A stretch of 7,211 nt of DNA from NCBI GenBank assembly GCA_021780625.1, contig JAJXYI010000599.1, forward strand, positions 1 through 7,211, read 5' to 3'. Below, one piece after another: positions 5,892-7,211 of this stretch; the stretch's first letter is position 1; each line of letters opens with the position of its first letter. The notes beneath the pieces are model-generated. The model was not told the origin of the DNA. It did not search any database and saw only the letters and a program-made list of their open reading frames with translations. Made by a program: the position numbers and the translations under genes. This stretch comes from a bacterium (GTDB lineage: Bacteria > Verrucomicrobiota > Verrucomicrobiae > Opitutales > Opitutaceae).

Positions 5892-6000
5892 TCGTTGAAC
5901 TTATGAAACGACTCGGACTTTGTCATGCCCAAAGGGCCCGCCGCCGCACTTTTGCGCCGACGGAGTTCTGCCTGTTCAGTCCCTCGGAGATCGCCCTAGC
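5892..6000. other. 109-bp divergent gap between the Gre-like gene and gluQ
   Basis: Promoters for both directions should lie here, but I find none that convinces. GGAGA (5986-5990) is the likely gluQ ribosome-binding site, ending 10 nt before ATG 6001. A small hairpin GCCC-AAA-GGGC sits at 5927-5937. No other feature is visible. Confidence 0.4.
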
Positions 6001-6915
6001 ATGCGCGAAGTGACCATGCCAATCGCGCAGATCTACCGGGGGCGCATCGCCCCTTCGCCGACAGGCCTCCTCCACCTCGGCCACGCACGCACCTTCTGGG
6101 TCGCGTCCGAACGGGCGCGGGCGGCGGGCGGTGTCCTCATCCTGCGCGACGATGATCTGGATCGTCAGCGCTGCCGCCCGGAATTCGCCCATGCTGCGCT
6201 CGAGGACCTGCGCTGGCTCGGCCTGACCTGGAGCGAAGGCCCCGACGTGGGCGGACCCCACGCGCCCTACCGGCAGAGCGAGCGCATGGCGCTCTATCGC
6301 GGCGCGATGGAGCGTCTGCACGCCCGGGGGTTCCTCTTTCCGTGCACGCGTTCGCGCCGCGACGTGCTCGAGGCGGCCGGCGCACCTCACGAGGGCGGCG
6401 GCGACGACGAGCCGCTCTACCCCCGCGAATTTCGCCCGCGCCCGGATGCGCCCCTGCCGCCCTTGGACATGAACGCCCCATGCAACTGGCGCTTCCGCGT
6501 CCCCGACGGCGAGCGCATGACCTTCGACGACGGCCTGCTCGGCCCGCAGACCGCGGTCGCAGGCGTCGATTTCGGCGACTTCCTGGTCTGGCGCAGGGAC
6601 GGGCTCCCCAGTTACCAGCTCGCCTGCGCCGTCGACGACGCAGCCATGGGCATCACCGAGGTGGTGCGCGGCGCGGACCTCGTCCGCTCCACGTTCCGAC
6701 AGCTCCTGCTCCTGCGCGCGCTCGAGTGCTCCGCGCCTGCCTATTGCCACTGCCCGCTGGTCACTGCACCCGACGGCACGCGCCTGGCCAAGCGCAGCGA
6801 CTCGCTCTCGCTTCGTGCCCTGCGTGCTGCAGGCGTCGCGCCCCACCTGCTCCGCTCCGCCTTCGGCACAGCCGAACTCGGCGCCTACGAACTGCTCTCC
6901 ACCCACCCTTCATGA
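6001..6915 (+). CDS. gluQ: glutamyl-Q tRNA(Asp) synthetase
   Basis: The 304-residue protein is a glutamyl-tRNA synthetase catalytic core without the anticodon-binding domain. GluQ-RS activates glutamate without tRNA and attaches it to the queuosine base at position 34 of tRNA(Asp). Blocks seen: GRIAPSPTGLLHLGHART (14-31) with the HIGH-type HLGH (25-28), and GLPSYQLACAVDD (201-213) with Y205. They continue with ITEVVRGADLV (218-228), holding R223, and RLAKRSDS (261-268), the KMSKS equivalent. The zinc site is degraded: C115 and Y140 are kept, but positions equivalent to the other two cysteines are F113 and F144. The RIEDID motif reads RDDDLD (49-54), putting D51 where E. coli has the glutamate-contacting Glu. 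ATG 6001 follows GGAGA (5986-5990); ATG 6016 is a possible alternative. Its stop overlaps the mogA start. Start choice is moderately sure. Confidence 0.93.
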   Translation: MREVTMPIAQIYRGRIAPSPTGLLHLGHARTFWVASERARAAGGVLILRDDDLDRQRCRPEFAHAALEDLRWLGLTWSEGPDVGGPHAPYRQSERMALYRGAMERLHARGFLFPCTRSRRDVLEAAGAPHEGGGDDEPLYPREFRPRPDAPLPPLDMNAPCNWRFRVPDGERMTFDDGLLGPQTAVAGVDFGDFLVWRRDGLPSYQLACAVDDAAMGITEVVRGADLVRSTFRQLLLLRALECSAPAYCHCPLVTAPDGTRLAKRSDSLSLRALRAAGVAPHLLRSAFGTAELGAYELLSTHPS

Positions 6916-7211
6916 TCCGGATCGGTATCCTCAACATTTCCGACCGCGCCAGCGCGGGCATCTACGAAGACACGCCCGGCAAGTCCTGCGTCGCGCTGCT
7001 TCGCGACTGGCTCGAGACCCCTTTCGAGGCGGACTATCGCGTGATTCCCGACGAGCGCCCGCTCATCGAGGCCGAGCTTCGGCGCATGGCGGACGAGGCG
7101 GGCTGCTGCCTGGTGGTGACCACCGGCGGCACGGGTCCGGCGCCGCGCGACGTCACGCCCGAGGCGACCGAGGCCGTGTGCGACAAGCTGCTCCCGGGCT
7201 TCGGCGAGCGC
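6912..7211 (+). CDS. mogA: molybdopterin adenylyltransferase, N-terminal 100 residues (partial)
   Basis: From ATG 6912 the frame is open to the right edge. MIRIGILNISDRASAGIYED (1-20), LETPFEADYRVIPDE (34-48) and VTTGGTGPAPRDVTPEAT (69-86) followed by LPGFGER match E. coli MogA almost block for block. MogA adenylates molybdopterin with ATP, preparing it for molybdate insertion by MoeA in molybdenum cofactor synthesis. D47 and D80 correspond to the two Asp (49 and 82) important in E. coli MogA. The related MoaB is possible, but the RASAG and IPDE context favours MogA. The start overlaps the gluQ stop in ATGA, so the two are likely translationally coupled. The C-terminal half lies outside the window. 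Confidence 0.95.
   Translation, partial: MIRIGILNISDRASAGIYEDTPGKSCVALLRDWLETPFEADYRVIPDERPLIEAELRRMADEAGCCLVVTTGGTGPAPRDVTPEATEAVCDKLLPGFGER

Noticed and set aside
5898..5928. ATGACA-17-TAAGTT as a minus-strand promoter for the Gre-like gene
   Set aside because: The -10 matches only 3 of 6 bases and no second line of evidence supports it.
5920..6000. Upstream start for gluQ at 5920
   Set aside because: The added residues (MSCPKGPPPHF...) do not resemble the family, and GGAGA before 6001 supports the shorter form.
5923..6906. Long minus-strand open frame opposite gluQ
   Set aside because: No recognisable motif; the plus-strand frame has all GluQ-RS blocks, so this is a reverse-strand shadow.

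Overview
The window is a GC-rich (visibly about two thirds G+C), densely packed stretch of bacterial chromosome. It holds nine protein genes, two of them cut by the window edges, and no rRNA, tRNA, CRISPR array or insertion sequence that I can recognise. The lineage cannot be fixed from the sequence alone. Three things fit Verrucomicrobiota (Opitutaceae-like), at moderate to low confidence: a small ribbon-helix-helix-like protein of a kind I associate with that group, degenerate CAC(G/A)A-type runs in the one long intergenic gap, and weak or absent Shine-Dalgarno sequences.

Left block (1-2410, minus strand, read right to left): pdxH (pyridoxamine 5'-phosphate oxidase), then a soluble PAS hybrid histidine kinase 14 bp downstream, then a SixA-type phosphohistidine phosphatase 33 bp further on, cut by the left edge. 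Spacing and a stop codon overlapping a ribosome-binding site indicate an operon. The kinase has complete H, N, G1, F and G2 boxes. Its C-terminal receiver has Glu where the phosphorylated Asp should be, and it sits beside a phosphatase whose family removes phosphate from histidine. This is the most interesting pairing in the window.

Middle (2411-3936): pdxH diverges from an M20 family metallopeptidase/deacylase (2506-3753, plus strand) across 95 bp. Promoter-like hexamers for each gene place the transcript start at or next to the start codon, so both could be leaderless. The peptidase converges on rlmN across 183 bp that contain short periodic and inverted repeats but no gene.

Right-middle block (3937-5891, minus strand, read right to left): a GreA/GreB-family transcription factor, a 90-residue ribbon-helix-helix-like protein, and rlmN (dual 23S rRNA/tRNA adenosine C2 methyltransferase), with 63-65 bp gaps. 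A perfect 10-bp inverted repeat lies inside the small gene, and a strong GC hairpin lies just before rlmN.

Right block (6001-7211, plus strand): gluQ (glutamyl-Q tRNA(Asp) synthetase) overlaps mogA (molybdopterin adenylyltransferase, cut by the right edge) through ATGA. The GluQ protein has lost two of four zinc ligands and has Asp in place of the Glu that contacts the amino acid.

Most of this is housekeeping: cofactor metabolism (PLP, molybdenum cofactor), tRNA/rRNA modification, transcription elongation and peptide/amide hydrolysis. The candidates for something less ordinary are the kinase-phosphatase module, the two possible leaderless promoters, the palindrome in the small gene and the hairpin before rlmN. 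I see no convincing evidence of a wholly new system.
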